This document shows positions 1 to 9,027 of a stretch of DNA of 64,000 bases, one piece after another. Position 1 is the stretch's first letter, and each line of letters begins with the position of its first letter. This DNA comes from an uncultured SAR86 cluster bacterium (GTDB taxonomy: Bacteria > Pseudomonadota > Gammaproteobacteria > Magnimaribacterales > AG-339-G14). Where the stretch lies: the NCBI GenBank assembly GCA_902596665.1, contig CACJUN010000001.1:477083-541082 (forward strand). Direction: 5' to 3'. The notes under the pieces were generated by a model that saw only the letters and a program-made list of their open reading frames with translations, did not search any database and was not told the origin of the DNA. A program made the position numbers and the translations under genes.

Positions 1-49
1 CCGGTGCGTCCCGCCTCTAGTAAGAGATTAGTTGAGATACTTTCTCTTG

Positions 50-78
50 AAAAACCCCGCAAAGTGCGGGGTTTTTTT
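50..78. terminator. Intrinsic terminator, probably bidirectional
   Basis: A CCCCGC / GCGGGG hairpin with a 5-nt loop is flanked by an A-run on the left and a T7 run on the right. It lies directly after the stop codon of the leftward SDR gene and can also end rightward transcription entering from outside the window. The first ~49 bases hold no feature I can name. Confidence 0.85.
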
Positions 79-881
79 CATTCAGATGTAAGGTCGTGAC
101 CTGATGAAGCAGTTAAACCTCCATCGCAAATAATGGTCTCACCAACAGTGAAATTTCCAGCGCGTGAAGATAAAAATATTGCAAGACCTCCAACATCCTC
201 AGCAGTGCCTATTCTTTTCATAGGGTTTCTTTCAACTAAAGGATCGTAGTTATGAGCCACTGCAGACCCCAACATGTTGCTTGGAAATGGGCCAGGAGCA
301 ATTGCATTTACTAAAATATTATCTTGCACCAATCTTGAGGATAGATGTCTAGTCAAATGATGAACTGCCGCTTTAGATGCACTGTAAACATAGTTTTCAA
401 AAGCCGGTGTATTAATACCATCAATTGAACCGATATTAATCACTCTGGCTGGATTTTCTTTGGTAGATCCTTTCTTTAATAAAGGTAAAAATTTCTGCGT
501 AACAAAAAACATACTTTTGACGTTTAAGTCCATTACCTTATCCCAACCTAGTTCTGAGAATTCTTCAATCGGCTCTCCCCATGCCGCGCCAGCATTATTT
601 ACTAAGATATCTAATTTTGATTCTTTTTGATTTATTTCTTCGAAAAGTTCCTGAATACCCTCCAAACTAGATGCATTATTAGGAATTGAAATACATTCAG
701 CATTGTATTTTTCACTTAGTTCAATTGCTTTATTGTCGCAAGCTTCTGCTTTTCTAGCAGTTATATAAACTTTAGCTCCATTAGCTAAATAAGCGGAAGC
801 GATCATCTCGCCTACCCCTCTTGAACCACCTGTAACTAGTGCTACCTTATCTTTGACAGAAAAAATTTCTTCAATTTTCAT
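78..881 (-). CDS. SDR-family NAD(P)-dependent oxidoreductase
   Basis: Short-chain dehydrogenase/reductase of 267 aa. Visible are the Rossmann motif VTGGSRGVGE near residue 15, the NNAG motif, the catalytic Ser in INIGSIDG, and the YSASK active-site pair; the C-terminus has the usual ICDGG segment. The wording around the active site resembles RhlG-type 3-ketoacyl reductases, but the substrate cannot be assigned from sequence. The ORF track begins 37 codons earlier, inside tRNA-Asp, so that extension is spurious; I use the ATG giving MKIEEIF, preceded by an AAGG. The gene sits 17 nt after tRNA-Asp on the same strand and may be co-transcribed with it. A terminator follows the stop codon immediately. 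Confidence 0.9.
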   Translation of the reverse strand: MKIEEIFSVKDKVALVTGGSRGVGEMIASAYLANGAKVYITARKAEACDNKAIELSEKYNAECISIPNNASSLEGIQELFEEINQKESKLDILVNNAGAAWGEPIEEFSELGWDKVMDLNVKSMFFVTQKFLPLLKKGSTKENPARVINIGSIDGINTPAFENYVYSASKAAVHHLTRHLSSRLVQDNILVNAIAPGPFPSNMLGSAVAHNYDPLVERNPMKRIGTAEDVGGLAIFLSSRAGNFTVGETIICDGGLTASSGHDLTSE

Positions 882-898
882 ATACAACCTTTTATTTA

Positions 899-977
899 TG
901 GCGGACCGGACGGGACTCGAACCCGCGACCTCCGCCGTGACAGGGCGGCGTTCTAACCAGAACTGAACTACCGGTCC
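899..977 (-). tRNA. tRNA-Asp (GTC)
   Basis: Reads 5' GGACCGG ... CCGGTCC 3' with discriminator G and an encoded CCA. The anticodon arm is CCGCC-CTGTCAC-GGCGG, anticodon GTC, and the T arm is GCGGG-TTCGAGT-CCCGT. The D loop is two bases longer than in E. coli tRNA-Asp, giving 79 nt. Confidence 0.97.
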
Positions 978-1052
978 AATTGAGGTAGACAATTATACAT
1001 AGTATGTAAAGAAAGTAACTTACTTAAAAATGAGAATGTATTTTTTTAAAAT

Positions 1053-2633
1053 TTATATTGGTTTGTTATGTTCTATTCTGAAAGAAATTGGTTTAAGTTT
1101 TCGATAATTCTTTGATTTTACTGTAGAGACATAATGAAACTTTGCTTCAATAAAATCAGAATGAACTGAAATTTCGGTGTAACCTTTATTCTTACCATCC
1201 ATCCAGACTAAATCTCTATTTGATTCAACAAAGGATTTCTCTATTGAATTTACAAGGCTTCCAAAAGTGTCAACAAAATTTGGGGAAGAAATAGAAGGCG
1301 CACCTATTTCGACTCCTATGAAATTACTTTTGTCATATAAATTAGATACCCATGAGCAGTGTGAATCTCCGGCCAAAATTATGTTTGCCTGTGAATTGCT
1401 GATAATTTTATAAAATTTATCTCTTTCTTTGGGATAACCATCCCATTGATCTGTATTGTAAGGAATTTCTTTTCCAGACAGAGCTCTGAATCTCTGTATG
1501 TATGATGGAAATTCGTCGATATCAATTTGACTTAAGATATTTGGTAAATATTTTGGTCCAATTAATATTTGCTGCCCAAAAATTGACCATTTGAATTCAT
1601 TTGAATTGTTATTTTTAATCCATTTAAACTGCTCATTTCCAAGAAGCTTTCTAGGTTTTTGTAAGTCTCTTTTATATGATTTTGTTTTGAAATTTTTACC
1701 CTCAAAATAACTTTCAATATCCAACTGCTTGTCTCTTGCAACCGATCTTGTATCTAACATCATTAGATTTATAAGATTTCCAATTTTAAAACTTCTCCAA
1801 ATTTTTTCTTTTTTACCTTTCTCGCGAATGGGCATCCATTCATAATATGCTTTGAGTGCATTTCGTTTTCTTTCTTGAAAGTTTCCCTCGTTCTTTTGGT
1901 GATTTTCAGCTCCATCTTTCCATGAATCATTAGTGAACTCATGATCATCCCAGACCGCAATCATTGGTTTATTTGCGTGTAGCTTTTTAAGATCATTATC
2001 TTTTCTGTAGGTTGCATGTCTCTTGCGGTAATCATCAAGTGAGATAATTTCGTGTTTAGGTTCAACTAATCTATTCATCTCTTTTGCTTCAGAAGATGCA
2101 TATCCATCGACTGCATATTCATAAAGATAATCGCCCAAGTGAAGAACAAGATGGATATCTGTATTTTCAGCAATTTCTTTGTAAGAATTAAAATATCCTG
2201 CTGGATAATTAGAACAACTACAAAAGGCAATATTGAAACTTCTTGGATTGTAAGAAGGTAAAGTTATTGTTTTACCAATTTCAGAATAAATTTTGTCGGC
2301 AGTAAACCTATAGAAAATTCTTTCTCCATTAAATTGATCTGGGATTCTTGCATCAACTTTCACAGTAAAATCATCGCTTAGTTTTGCAGTTACGCGTCCT
2401 TTAGCAATAATTCTGGAAAAGTCTTTTTGATCAGAAACTTCCCATCTAACTTTCTTCTTTTTGCTTTCAACTCCTGACAATTTTGTCCAGAGAATGACGC
2501 TTGAATTAGTTGGGTCTCCGCTTGCAACTCCATATTTAAAAGAGATTTTTTTATCTTGGCTAAAAGGGAAAATTCTAAATGGCAAGAGAACTAGAAGGAT
2601 GCCAAGGGTACGTAAAAATTGTCTTCTTTTCAT
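1053..2633 (-). CDS. phoD: PhoD-family alkaline phosphatase / phosphodiesterase
   Basis: 526 aa, related to Bacillus PhoD: a metal-dependent phosphodiesterase/phosphatase that releases phosphate from organic esters outside the inner membrane. The N-terminus MKRRQFLRTLGILLVLLPF is a twin-arginine (Tat) signal. An N-terminal beta domain (FKYGVASGDPTNSSVILWT) is followed by metallophosphatase motifs HLGDYLYEY, WDDHEFTNDSW and AGDSHCSW, which carry the metal-binding Asp, His and Asn residues. The length matches the family. It is a single gene between two tRNAs, and no Pho box was recognised upstream. In phosphorus-poor surface water such an enzyme would be useful (inference). No clear Shine-Dalgarno precedes the ATG. 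Confidence 0.92.
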   Translation of the reverse strand: MKRRQFLRTLGILLVLLPFRIFPFSQDKKISFKYGVASGDPTNSSVILWTKLSGVESKKKKVRWEVSDQKDFSRIIAKGRVTAKLSDDFTVKVDARIPDQFNGERIFYRFTADKIYSEIGKTITLPSYNPRSFNIAFCSCSNYPAGYFNSYKEIAENTDIHLVLHLGDYLYEYAVDGYASSEAKEMNRLVEPKHEIISLDDYRKRHATYRKDNDLKKLHANKPMIAVWDDHEFTNDSWKDGAENHQKNEGNFQERKRNALKAYYEWMPIREKGKKEKIWRSFKIGNLINLMMLDTRSVARDKQLDIESYFEGKNFKTKSYKRDLQKPRKLLGNEQFKWIKNNNSNEFKWSIFGQQILIGPKYLPNILSQIDIDEFPSYIQRFRALSGKEIPYNTDQWDGYPKERDKFYKIISNSQANIILAGDSHCSWVSNLYDKSNFIGVEIGAPSISSPNFVDTFGSLVNSIEKSFVESNRDLVWMDGKNKGYTEISVHSDFIEAKFHYVSTVKSKNYRKLKPISFRIEHNKPI

Positions 2634-2721
2634 TTATAAAAAATAACATTTTTAATTGGAAGTAATGTTACAAAATTGGATATTTTGAACTCAAAAAGGA
2701 GAATTCAAATATTTAGATAAA

Positions 2722-2797
2722 TGGTGGGCGATACAGGACTTGAACCTGTAACTTCCACCTTGTAAGGGTGGCACTCTACCAATTGAGTTAATCGCCC
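2722..2797 (-). tRNA. tRNA-Val (TAC)
   Basis: A 76-nt cloverleaf reading GGGCGAT ... ATCGCCC-A-CCA with encoded CCA. The anticodon arm is CCACC-CTTACAA-GGTGG, anticodon TAC, and the T arm contains GGTTCAAGTCC. It stands between two unrelated genes. Confidence 0.97.
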
Positions 2798-2916
2798 AAA
2801 GAAACGAGGATTATAGTATTCAAGTCTATGCAAGTCATCACTTAGTTAGGCTATCAACAAAATAGACAATATAGAAATATTGAGGCATATTTTATTTAAA
2901 ATTTCTTGAAAAAATC

Positions 2917-4548
2917 ATGTTAGAAGCACAACCATTAAAAACTCGTTTAAACCTAAACGATGATGAATTTATTTCAAATAAAAAATCTATGCTCGGAAAG
3001 CTCGATGAGATTGATGAACTACTCGATGAAGCTGAAGCTGGCGGTGGTCCGAGGCATCATGAAAGACTTGCTGCTAGAGGAAAGCTTCCTGTAAGAGAGA
3101 GAATTTTTAATTTTTTAGATCCTGATAGTCCATTTTTAGAAATTAGCCCACTAGCCGGTTATAAGTCTGACTATCCAGTAGGAGGAGGTTGCGTGGCCGG
3201 CATAGGAGTTTCTGCCGGTGTTGAATGTATTATTTTTGCTAATGATCCAACTGTTTTGGCTGGTGCAATGCAAGCGTTCTCAGTAAAAAAATGGATGAGA
3301 GCAATGCAAATTGCCAGAGACTGCCGCATTCCTTTTGTGCAATTTGTTGAATCAGCTGGCGGAGATTTGAGACCTAGAGGAAACCGTTCTTCAGTTGCTT
3401 TAAATGTTGGTCATTTTGCTGAGTCAGGAAGACAGTTCTATGAGATAACCGAACTATCAAAGCTAGGTATTCCAACTGTAACAATTACTTTTGGATCTTC
3501 CACTGCAGGGGGTGCTTATCAGCCGGGAATGTCAGATTACAATATTTTTGTTAAAGAACAGTCTCAAGTATTTTTGGGTGGTCCGCCATTAGTTAAAATG
3601 GCAACAGGTGAAGAATCTGATGCCGAAAGTCTAGGTGGAGCAAAGATGCATGCTGAAAAATCTGGTTTAGCGGACTATTTTGCGGAAGATGAAATGGATG
3701 CAATAAGAATTGGAAGAGAAGTTATGTCTCATCTTGATTGGTCAAAAGAAGGTAATTCTCCCGATTCTATCTATGAAGAGCCAATTAATGATCAAGAAGA
3801 TTTATTAGGTATTGTGAATCCAAGCTTAAAAAGACCTTTTGATGTTCGTGAAGTAATTTCAAGAATTGCAGATGGTTCAAGGTTTGAAGAATTCAAGCCC
3901 CTCTTTGGTCCAACAATTATATGCGGTTTTATGAAAATTCATGGGCACACAGTTGGAGTTTTGGGAAATAATGGTTCCTTATTTCCAGATTCATCTCAAA
4001 AGGCAGCCCACTTTATTCAACTTTGCAATCAGATAAGCATACCTCTTGTTTTTTTACAAAATATTACAGGTTTTAATATTGGAAAAGAATTTGAGCAGAA
4101 TGGATCGATTAAAAAAGGGGCACAAATGCTAAATGCAGTTTCAAATTCTGAGGTTCCTCATTTGACAGTTATTCTTGGAAACTCATACGGTGCCGGTACA
4201 TATGCCATGTCTGGAAGAGAATTTGGCAATGCTTTTACCTTTTTATGGCCAACAGCAAAGATTGCCGTAATGGGAGGAGAACAAATAGCTGGAGTTATGT
4301 CGATGGTAAGAAGAGCAAAAGCTATGCGTGATGGTCTCCCCTTCGATGAAAAAGAAGATGCGAGAATTGTAGAAGGTCAAAAAATTTCTCATGACAAAGG
4401 TTCTGAAGCTTTAATAGCCACAAGTGCAATTTCCGATGATGGGATTATTGATCCAAGAGATACCAGGACAGTTCTTGGTATTTGCCTTTCTGTTGTAAAC
4501 AATAAAGAAGTTAAGGGATCAGATGGATTTGGAGTGTTCAGACTATGA
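2917..4548 (+). CDS. Acyl-CoA carboxylase, carboxyltransferase (beta) subunit, geranyl-CoA carboxylase-like
   Basis: 543 aa, two crotonase-fold carboxyltransferase domains. Motifs include GKLPVRERI near residue 75, SSTAGGAYQPGMSDY, GGPPLVKMATGEE, LGGAKMHAEKSGLADY, NITGFNIG and the C-terminal GSYGAGxYAM-type loop. The family is 3-methylcrotonyl-CoA / geranyl-CoA carboxylase beta. The stretch after VESAGG lacks the FPDRDHFGRIF segment usual in methylcrotonyl-CoA carboxylase, and the neighbours include a DUF1446/AtuA protein rather than isovaleryl-CoA dehydrogenase or HMG-CoA lyase, so I favour the geranyl-CoA (AtuC-like) branch (inference). It overlaps the alpha subunit by ATGA. A leucine-degradation role remains possible. 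Confidence 0.82.
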   Translation: MLEAQPLKTRLNLNDDEFISNKKSMLGKLDEIDELLDEAEAGGGPRHHERLAARGKLPVRERIFNFLDPDSPFLEISPLAGYKSDYPVGGGCVAGIGVSAGVECIIFANDPTVLAGAMQAFSVKKWMRAMQIARDCRIPFVQFVESAGGDLRPRGNRSSVALNVGHFAESGRQFYEITELSKLGIPTVTITFGSSTAGGAYQPGMSDYNIFVKEQSQVFLGGPPLVKMATGEESDAESLGGAKMHAEKSGLADYFAEDEMDAIRIGREVMSHLDWSKEGNSPDSIYEEPINDQEDLLGIVNPSLKRPFDVREVISRIADGSRFEEFKPLFGPTIICGFMKIHGHTVGVLGNNGSLFPDSSQKAAHFIQLCNQISIPLVFLQNITGFNIGKEFEQNGSIKKGAQMLNAVSNSEVPHLTVILGNSYGAGTYAMSGREFGNAFTFLWPTAKIAVMGGEQIAGVMSMVRRAKAMRDGLPFDEKEDARIVEGQKISHDKGSEALIATSAISDDGIIDPRDTRTVLGICLSVVNNKEVKGSDGFGVFRL

Positions 4549-6467
4549 TCATTAAAAAATTACTAATTGCAAATAGAGGTGAAATTGCAAGTAGAGTGAT
4601 CAGCAGCGCTCAAGATATGGGAATCTCATGTGTTGCTATTTATACACAAGATGATGCTAATTCTCCCTATGTTAAGGAGGCTGATGAAGCTTATAAATTG
4701 AAAGGCAGTTATTTGGATGCGAAAGAAATAATTTCTATTGCAAAAAATTCAGGTTCTCATGCAATTCATCCGGGATATGGCTTTTTATCTGAAAATGCTG
4801 GGTTTGCAAACTCTGTGAAAAAAGCAGGGATCATTTGGATAGGACCAAGCGGGAATGTTATTAAAAAAATGGGAGATAAAATTACCTCTAAGAAACTAGC
4901 TGAAAAGGCTGGTGTTCCGACTCTTCCTATGACTTCTGATGCCAAAGATGCAAAAAAAATTGGATATCCAATTCTTGTTAAAGCTTCTGCTGGAGGAGGT
5001 GGTAAGGGGATGAGAATTGTTGAAGATCCCAAAAAGTTAAAAGAGAGCATATCAGCTGCAGAGCGTGAAGCCGAGAGCGGTTTTGGCGATAAAAGAGTTT
5101 TTTTAGAAAGATATGTAGAAAAATCTCGTCACATAGAGATTCAAATTTTAGGTGATTCTTTTGGAAACGTTGTTCACTTAGGAGAAAGAGAGTGCTCAAT
5201 TCAAAGAAGGCATCAAAAAATTGTTGAAGAATCTCCTTCTACAGTTATTGATCAAGAGCTCAGGGACAAAATTGGATCTGCAGCCGTTCAGCTTGCTTCT
5301 TCACTTAAATATGAATCTGCAGGAACAGTTGAATTTTTATTTGATGATAAAACGAAAGAATTCTTTTTTTTAGAAGTAAACACGAGACTCCAAGTAGAAC
5401 ATCCGGTAACAGAAGAGGTAACTGGTCTAGATCTTGTGAAAGAACAAATAAAGATTGCTCAAGGCAATGAATTAGAGTTTGTTCAAGATGACGTTGAATT
5501 GATAGGTTCATCAATTGAAGTCAGGCTGTATGCCGAAGATCCTGCAAATGAATTTCTCCCAGTCACTGGAGATATAATTGCCTTTGATCCATGTGATAAC
5601 CCTTCTGTACGCTGGGATGTAGGGATCGAAAAAGGAACTGTTGTGTCCTCAAATTTTGATCCTATGCTTGGAAAGGTTATTTCCTATGCTGAAACTAGAG
5701 AGGAAGCTGCTCAAAAGCTAGCCTTGGCTCTTGAAAGAAGTCATTTTGGTGGCATGAGGACAAACCGTGATTATCTTATTTCAATCTTAAGGTCTGAAGA
5801 TTTTCTCAAAGGAAAAACAACAACCGACTTTGTTGAGAGAGTAAATCTCAACACAGAAATTGAATTATCAGAAAAAGAAATTTTTGATCACGCTGTAGCG
5901 GTAGCCATTTGGAATCAAGCTAAAAACAGAGAAAATGCTAGTGTTCTTTCTAACATTCAATCTGGTTGGCATAACGCAAGGCTTCCACATCAAAAAGTAG
6001 ATTTAATTTTTGGTGATGATGTTATTGAGGTCAAATATAAGTCAAAAAGAGGTGGAGACTTTGCTCTTTCAGATGATGCTTTAGTAAAAATTTATGAATT
6101 TGATGATGAATCAATAGATATTGAAATTGATGGAAAAAGGATCATTTCAAAAATTACATATCATGAAGGAAAGTTTCTTATTCAAACCATTAAGGGAGAC
6201 TTACTGTTTGAGATGAAAGAAAGGTTTGAATCCAGCTCGATAAACGAAATAGCCGGAGGCTTAACTGCTCCTATGCCTGGAAAAGTGGTTGATGTACCTG
6301 TCAAAAAAAATGAGTCTGTTAAGTCTGGCCAAACTTTAGTGATTCTAGAAGCTATGAAAATGGAGCATAAGGTAACTGCTCCAAGTGATGGAAACGTTAA
6401 AGAAGTATTGATTGCTGTTGGAGATCAGGTTGAGAGCGGCTCAACTTTAGTGATTTTAGAAGATTAA
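4545..6467 (+). CDS. Acyl-CoA carboxylase, biotin carboxylase/BCCP (alpha) subunit, AtuF-like
   Basis: 640 aa. The biotin carboxylase domain starts with KLLIANRGEIA; the ATP-grasp glycine loop is ASAGGGGKGMRIV near residue 150 and the active-site region reads FLEVNTRLQVEHPVTE. The C-terminal biotinyl domain ends with EAMKMEHKV, whose Lys is biotinylated. It carboxylates biotin with ATP and bicarbonate and passes CO2 to the upstream beta subunit, with which it shares a 4-nt ATGA overlap, so the two are translationally coupled. It is the only biotin carboxylase in the window and might also serve the orphan carboxyltransferase at 59167. The stop codon is interleaved with that of the convergent crotonase in one TTAA. 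Confidence 0.9.
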   Translation: MIIKKLLIANRGEIASRVISSAQDMGISCVAIYTQDDANSPYVKEADEAYKLKGSYLDAKEIISIAKNSGSHAIHPGYGFLSENAGFANSVKKAGIIWIGPSGNVIKKMGDKITSKKLAEKAGVPTLPMTSDAKDAKKIGYPILVKASAGGGGKGMRIVEDPKKLKESISAAEREAESGFGDKRVFLERYVEKSRHIEIQILGDSFGNVVHLGERECSIQRRHQKIVEESPSTVIDQELRDKIGSAAVQLASSLKYESAGTVEFLFDDKTKEFFFLEVNTRLQVEHPVTEEVTGLDLVKEQIKIAQGNELEFVQDDVELIGSSIEVRLYAEDPANEFLPVTGDIIAFDPCDNPSVRWDVGIEKGTVVSSNFDPMLGKVISYAETREEAAQKLALALERSHFGGMRTNRDYLISILRSEDFLKGKTTTDFVERVNLNTEIELSEKEIFDHAVAVAIWNQAKNRENASVLSNIQSGWHNARLPHQKVDLIFGDDVIEVKYKSKRGGDFALSDDALVKIYEFDDESIDIEIDGKRIISKITYHEGKFLIQTIKGDLLFEMKERFESSSINEIAGGLTAPMPGKVVDVPVKKNESVKSGQTLVILEAMKMEHKVTAPSDGNVKEVLIAVGDQVESGSTLVILED

Positions 6468-7252
6468 TCCCACTTTGGTTCTCTTTTTTCCAAAAAAGCT
6501 GAAATGCCCTCTTGAGCATCTGGACCCGCAAAGGTTTCCGCACTTTTTTTACCTAAATAAGGTAAAGCTTCATCAAAATTCATTCCATCCTGATTGACAT
6601 AGGCTTCCAGTCCAAATTGCATGGTACCCGGAGCAAGGTTAGCAAGGTCACTTGCAAGGCTATCTACCCTTTCATCTAACTGATCGTTGGGTACAGATTC
6701 ATTTATTAAACCCCACTCCTCTGCTTTTTTTGCATCAATCGCTTGGCCTCTCATGCAGAAATCTAATCCAGCTCTTTTAGGCATTACTCTAAATAGGCCT
6801 GCCATTACCATATGCGGCCAAACTCCTCTGAGTATTTCTGGCGCTGAAAATTTTGCATTTTCCACTGCAATAGCATGAGTGCAATTTGTAACCATCAATA
6901 ATGCGCCGGCATGGACAGAACCCTGAATTTTGCAAATTACGGGTTTATATAAATGCCTTATGGACATACTTATGTCATCAGAGCCTTCTATCCTCGGAAC
7001 ATTTGATTCTTCTTGCTTTCTATTTAAATCTGCTCCAGCACAAAAAACGTCACCTTCGGCAGCGATGATAACTACCCTGATGCTTCTCTCTTGTTTTGCG
7101 TAAGCTAGAGCATAATTAATTTCATTCATCATGACGTTGTTTAATGCGTTCTTTTTCTCTGGTCTATTTAGGGTAAGAGTTAAAACATTGTTGGTAATGT
7201 TTAACTTTGTTGCTTGAAAATTTAAGCCCTCTAAAGATAATTTATCTGTCAT
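6464..7252 (-). CDS. Enoyl-CoA hydratase/isomerase family protein, possibly AtuE-like
   Basis: 262 aa crotonase-fold protein with oxyanion-hole segments FCAGADL near residue 72 and GSVHAGALLMV near 110. At the catalytic-acid region it reads APEILRGVWPHM, so the second acidic position of classical hydratases is not obvious. It follows the AtuA-like gene by 8 nt on the same strand and faces the carboxylase genes. In the atu pathway, AtuE hydrates isohexenylglutaconyl-CoA, the carboxylase product; that role is suggested by context, not proved. The alternative is a methylglutaconyl-CoA hydratase of leucine degradation. Confidence 0.85.
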   Translation of the reverse strand: MTDKLSLEGLNFQATKLNITNNVLTLTLNRPEKKNALNNVMMNEINYALAYAKQERSIRVVIIAAEGDVFCAGADLNRKQEESNVPRIEGSDDISMSIRHLYKPVICKIQGSVHAGALLMVTNCTHAIAVENAKFSAPEILRGVWPHMVMAGLFRVMPKRAGLDFCMRGQAIDAKKAEEWGLINESVPNDQLDERVDSLASDLANLAPGTMQFGLEAYVNQDGMNFDEALPYLGKKSAETFAGPDAQEGISAFLEKREPKWD

Positions 7253-7260
7253 ATTTTTTC

Positions 7261-9027
7261 CTATAAAAGTTGTTTGGGTGCTTGAATTATTTTTGCCCTT
7301 AAATATTCCCCGAGTGATTTAGCTTGAGGATCCATTCTAGTCGAAGAAGAAACTCCATCTTGAAGAATTCCACGGACATAGAAATTTAGTGAAAGAATGT
7401 TTGGTAATTCATACCTTTCAATTTCAAAGTTACTTAGATCAGGCAATAATTCCTTAAATTTGTCTACAGTTAAAAAGTCATACAGGAAAGCATAACTGTC
7501 TTTATTTTTTGCCCAAACTCCAACATTCGCACATCCACCCTTGTCGCCTGAACGTGTTCCGTAAAGATTGCCAAATGGAACTTCTTCCAGAATTGTTTTA
7601 TCAACTTCTGGATTAGAGTAAGGTTCTTTTTGATAGAGAATCTCTTCGTAATCAAGCTGGCTTGTTGGAACCACTTCTTTCGTCTCTCCTAGAAAATGAA
7701 CTTGTTCCCTAACAAATTTGCTGTCGACTAAAGCTGGCCAATATTCTATGAAAGGTCCGCTAGGTACTACCCCGCTTCTTCCTGTCCAACCAGGAAAATT
7801 AGCTAAAGCTAGTTCTACAATTTTTGCATTGAATAATCTGCCAACTTTATCAGCATCCTTAGACATTACATCAATTCTTAAGAATGCTTGGGCCTCCTCA
7901 TTACTGTTTGGATTAATTTTATCGGTTCTGTGGAGTTGAACGTCTACCTTATCAAATTGTTCTCTTCCGCCTACATTTTCGAAAATTGAATCAGTAATCA
8001 AATCTGCTTTTTCTTCTATATCTAAACCTGTTAATAAAAGTTCAATTCCGTTTCTAAAACCTCCAGCTAAATTAATACAAACCTTATGTTTGTCTGGAGG
8101 GCTGCTTCCTTTGCAACCACTGACATAAACTCTATCGTTGGATTCTTGTTCGATTTTTAGAGTATCAAAATTGGCAATTACGTCAGGATTAATATAAGCG
8201 GGACTGCTTATTTCATATAGAAGTTGTGCCGTTACAGTACCAACAGAAACCAATCCTCCGGTATTAGGATGTTTAGTAATTGTAAAATTTCCATCCTCTT
8301 CTATTTCTGCAATGGGATAACCAACGTTACTGAATGAAGGCACTTCTCTAAAGAATGAATAATTACCTCCGGTAACTTGCGCTCCACATTCAATTAGGTG
8401 GCCAGCTGCAAGAGCACCAGCTAATTTATCGTAGTCATTTCTTTGCCAATTGAACTTCCAGGCAGCAGGACCAATTACTACTGCAGCATCTGTGACTCTT
8501 GGACAAATAATCACATCTGCTCCTGAGTCCAGCGCTTCTTTAATACCCCAAGCGCCAAAGTAAGCATTTGCAGTTACAGCTTTTTTATCATAATCAAAAA
8601 GAGATACATTCGTATCAATATTTTTTATTTCCTCTCCTGATTCATTTAATTTTGATAATTCAGGCATGAGGTCATCACCATCGATATAAGCTACTTTTAA
8701 CTCTAAATTGAGTTCTGAAACAATGTCTTCAATCATTGAAGCCATGCCTTTTGGGTTTAATCCCCCTGCATTGGTAACAATTTTTATTCCTTCTTGCTGA
8801 CATTTTTCGGCTACATCCTTAAATTGTTTTAAAAAGGTTCCCACATAACCATGATCTTCACCTCTTTTAAGCTTTTGGTTATAAAGAATGGTCATAGTTA
8901 ATTCAGCCAAGTAATCTCCAGTTAGAACATCTATCGGACCTCCATCAACCATATCCTTAGCAGCAGAGAGTTTATCTCCATAGAAACCGCTGCAATTTGC
9001 AATTTTTATTACTTCATTTTTTGTCAT
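7261..9027 (-). CDS. DUF1446 / AtuA-family protein (acyclic terpene utilisation)
   Basis: 588 aa. The N-terminus IKIANCSGFYGDKLSAAKDMVDGG with VLTGDYLAELTM, and the internal VTNAGGLNP and CPRVTDA, are typical of DUF1446 (PF07287). The C-terminal part, with LYGTRSGDKGGCANVGVWAK, matches the small domain fused to AtuA-type proteins. AtuA is required for growth on citronellol/geraniol in Pseudomonas, but its biochemical role is unsettled. The gene overlaps the upstream EamA transporter by 14 nt and is followed 8 nt later by the crotonase, so the three form one leftward operon. The family also occurs beside other acyl-CoA pathways, so the substrate is uncertain. Confidence 0.85.
   Translation of the reverse strand: MTKNEVIKIANCSGFYGDKLSAAKDMVDGGPIDVLTGDYLAELTMTILYNQKLKRGEDHGYVGTFLKQFKDVAEKCQQEGIKIVTNAGGLNPKGMASMIEDIVSELNLELKVAYIDGDDLMPELSKLNESGEEIKNIDTNVSLFDYDKKAVTANAYFGAWGIKEALDSGADVIICPRVTDAAVVIGPAAWKFNWQRNDYDKLAGALAAGHLIECGAQVTGGNYSFFREVPSFSNVGYPIAEIEEDGNFTITKHPNTGGLVSVGTVTAQLLYEISSPAYINPDVIANFDTLKIEQESNDRVYVSGCKGSSPPDKHKVCINLAGGFRNGIELLLTGLDIEEKADLITDSIFENVGGREQFDKVDVQLHRTDKINPNSNEEAQAFLRIDVMSKDADKVGRLFNAKIVELALANFPGWTGRSGVVPSGPFIEYWPALVDSKFVREQVHFLGETKEVVPTSQLDYEEILYQKEPYSNPEVDKTILEEVPFGNLYGTRSGDKGGCANVGVWAKNKDSYAFLYDFLTVDKFKELLPDLSNFEIERYELPNILSLNFYVRGILQDGVSSSTRMDPQAKSLGEYLRAKIIQAPKQLL

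Noticed and set aside
1-30. Possible 3' end of a rightward tRNA (CCGGTGCGTCCCG...)
   Set aside because: It could be a T-arm/acceptor remnant, but all other tRNAs here encode CCA while this reads CCT, and the 5' part is outside the window.
882-992. N-terminal extension of the SDR ORF (MSTSIGPVVQFWLERR...)
   Set aside because: It is the translation of tRNA-Asp; the family start is the internal MKIEEIF.
4766-5514. Three antisense ORFs within the biotin carboxylase gene
   Set aside because: They are shadows of a strongly conserved coding frame, with no family resemblance or ribosome-binding site.
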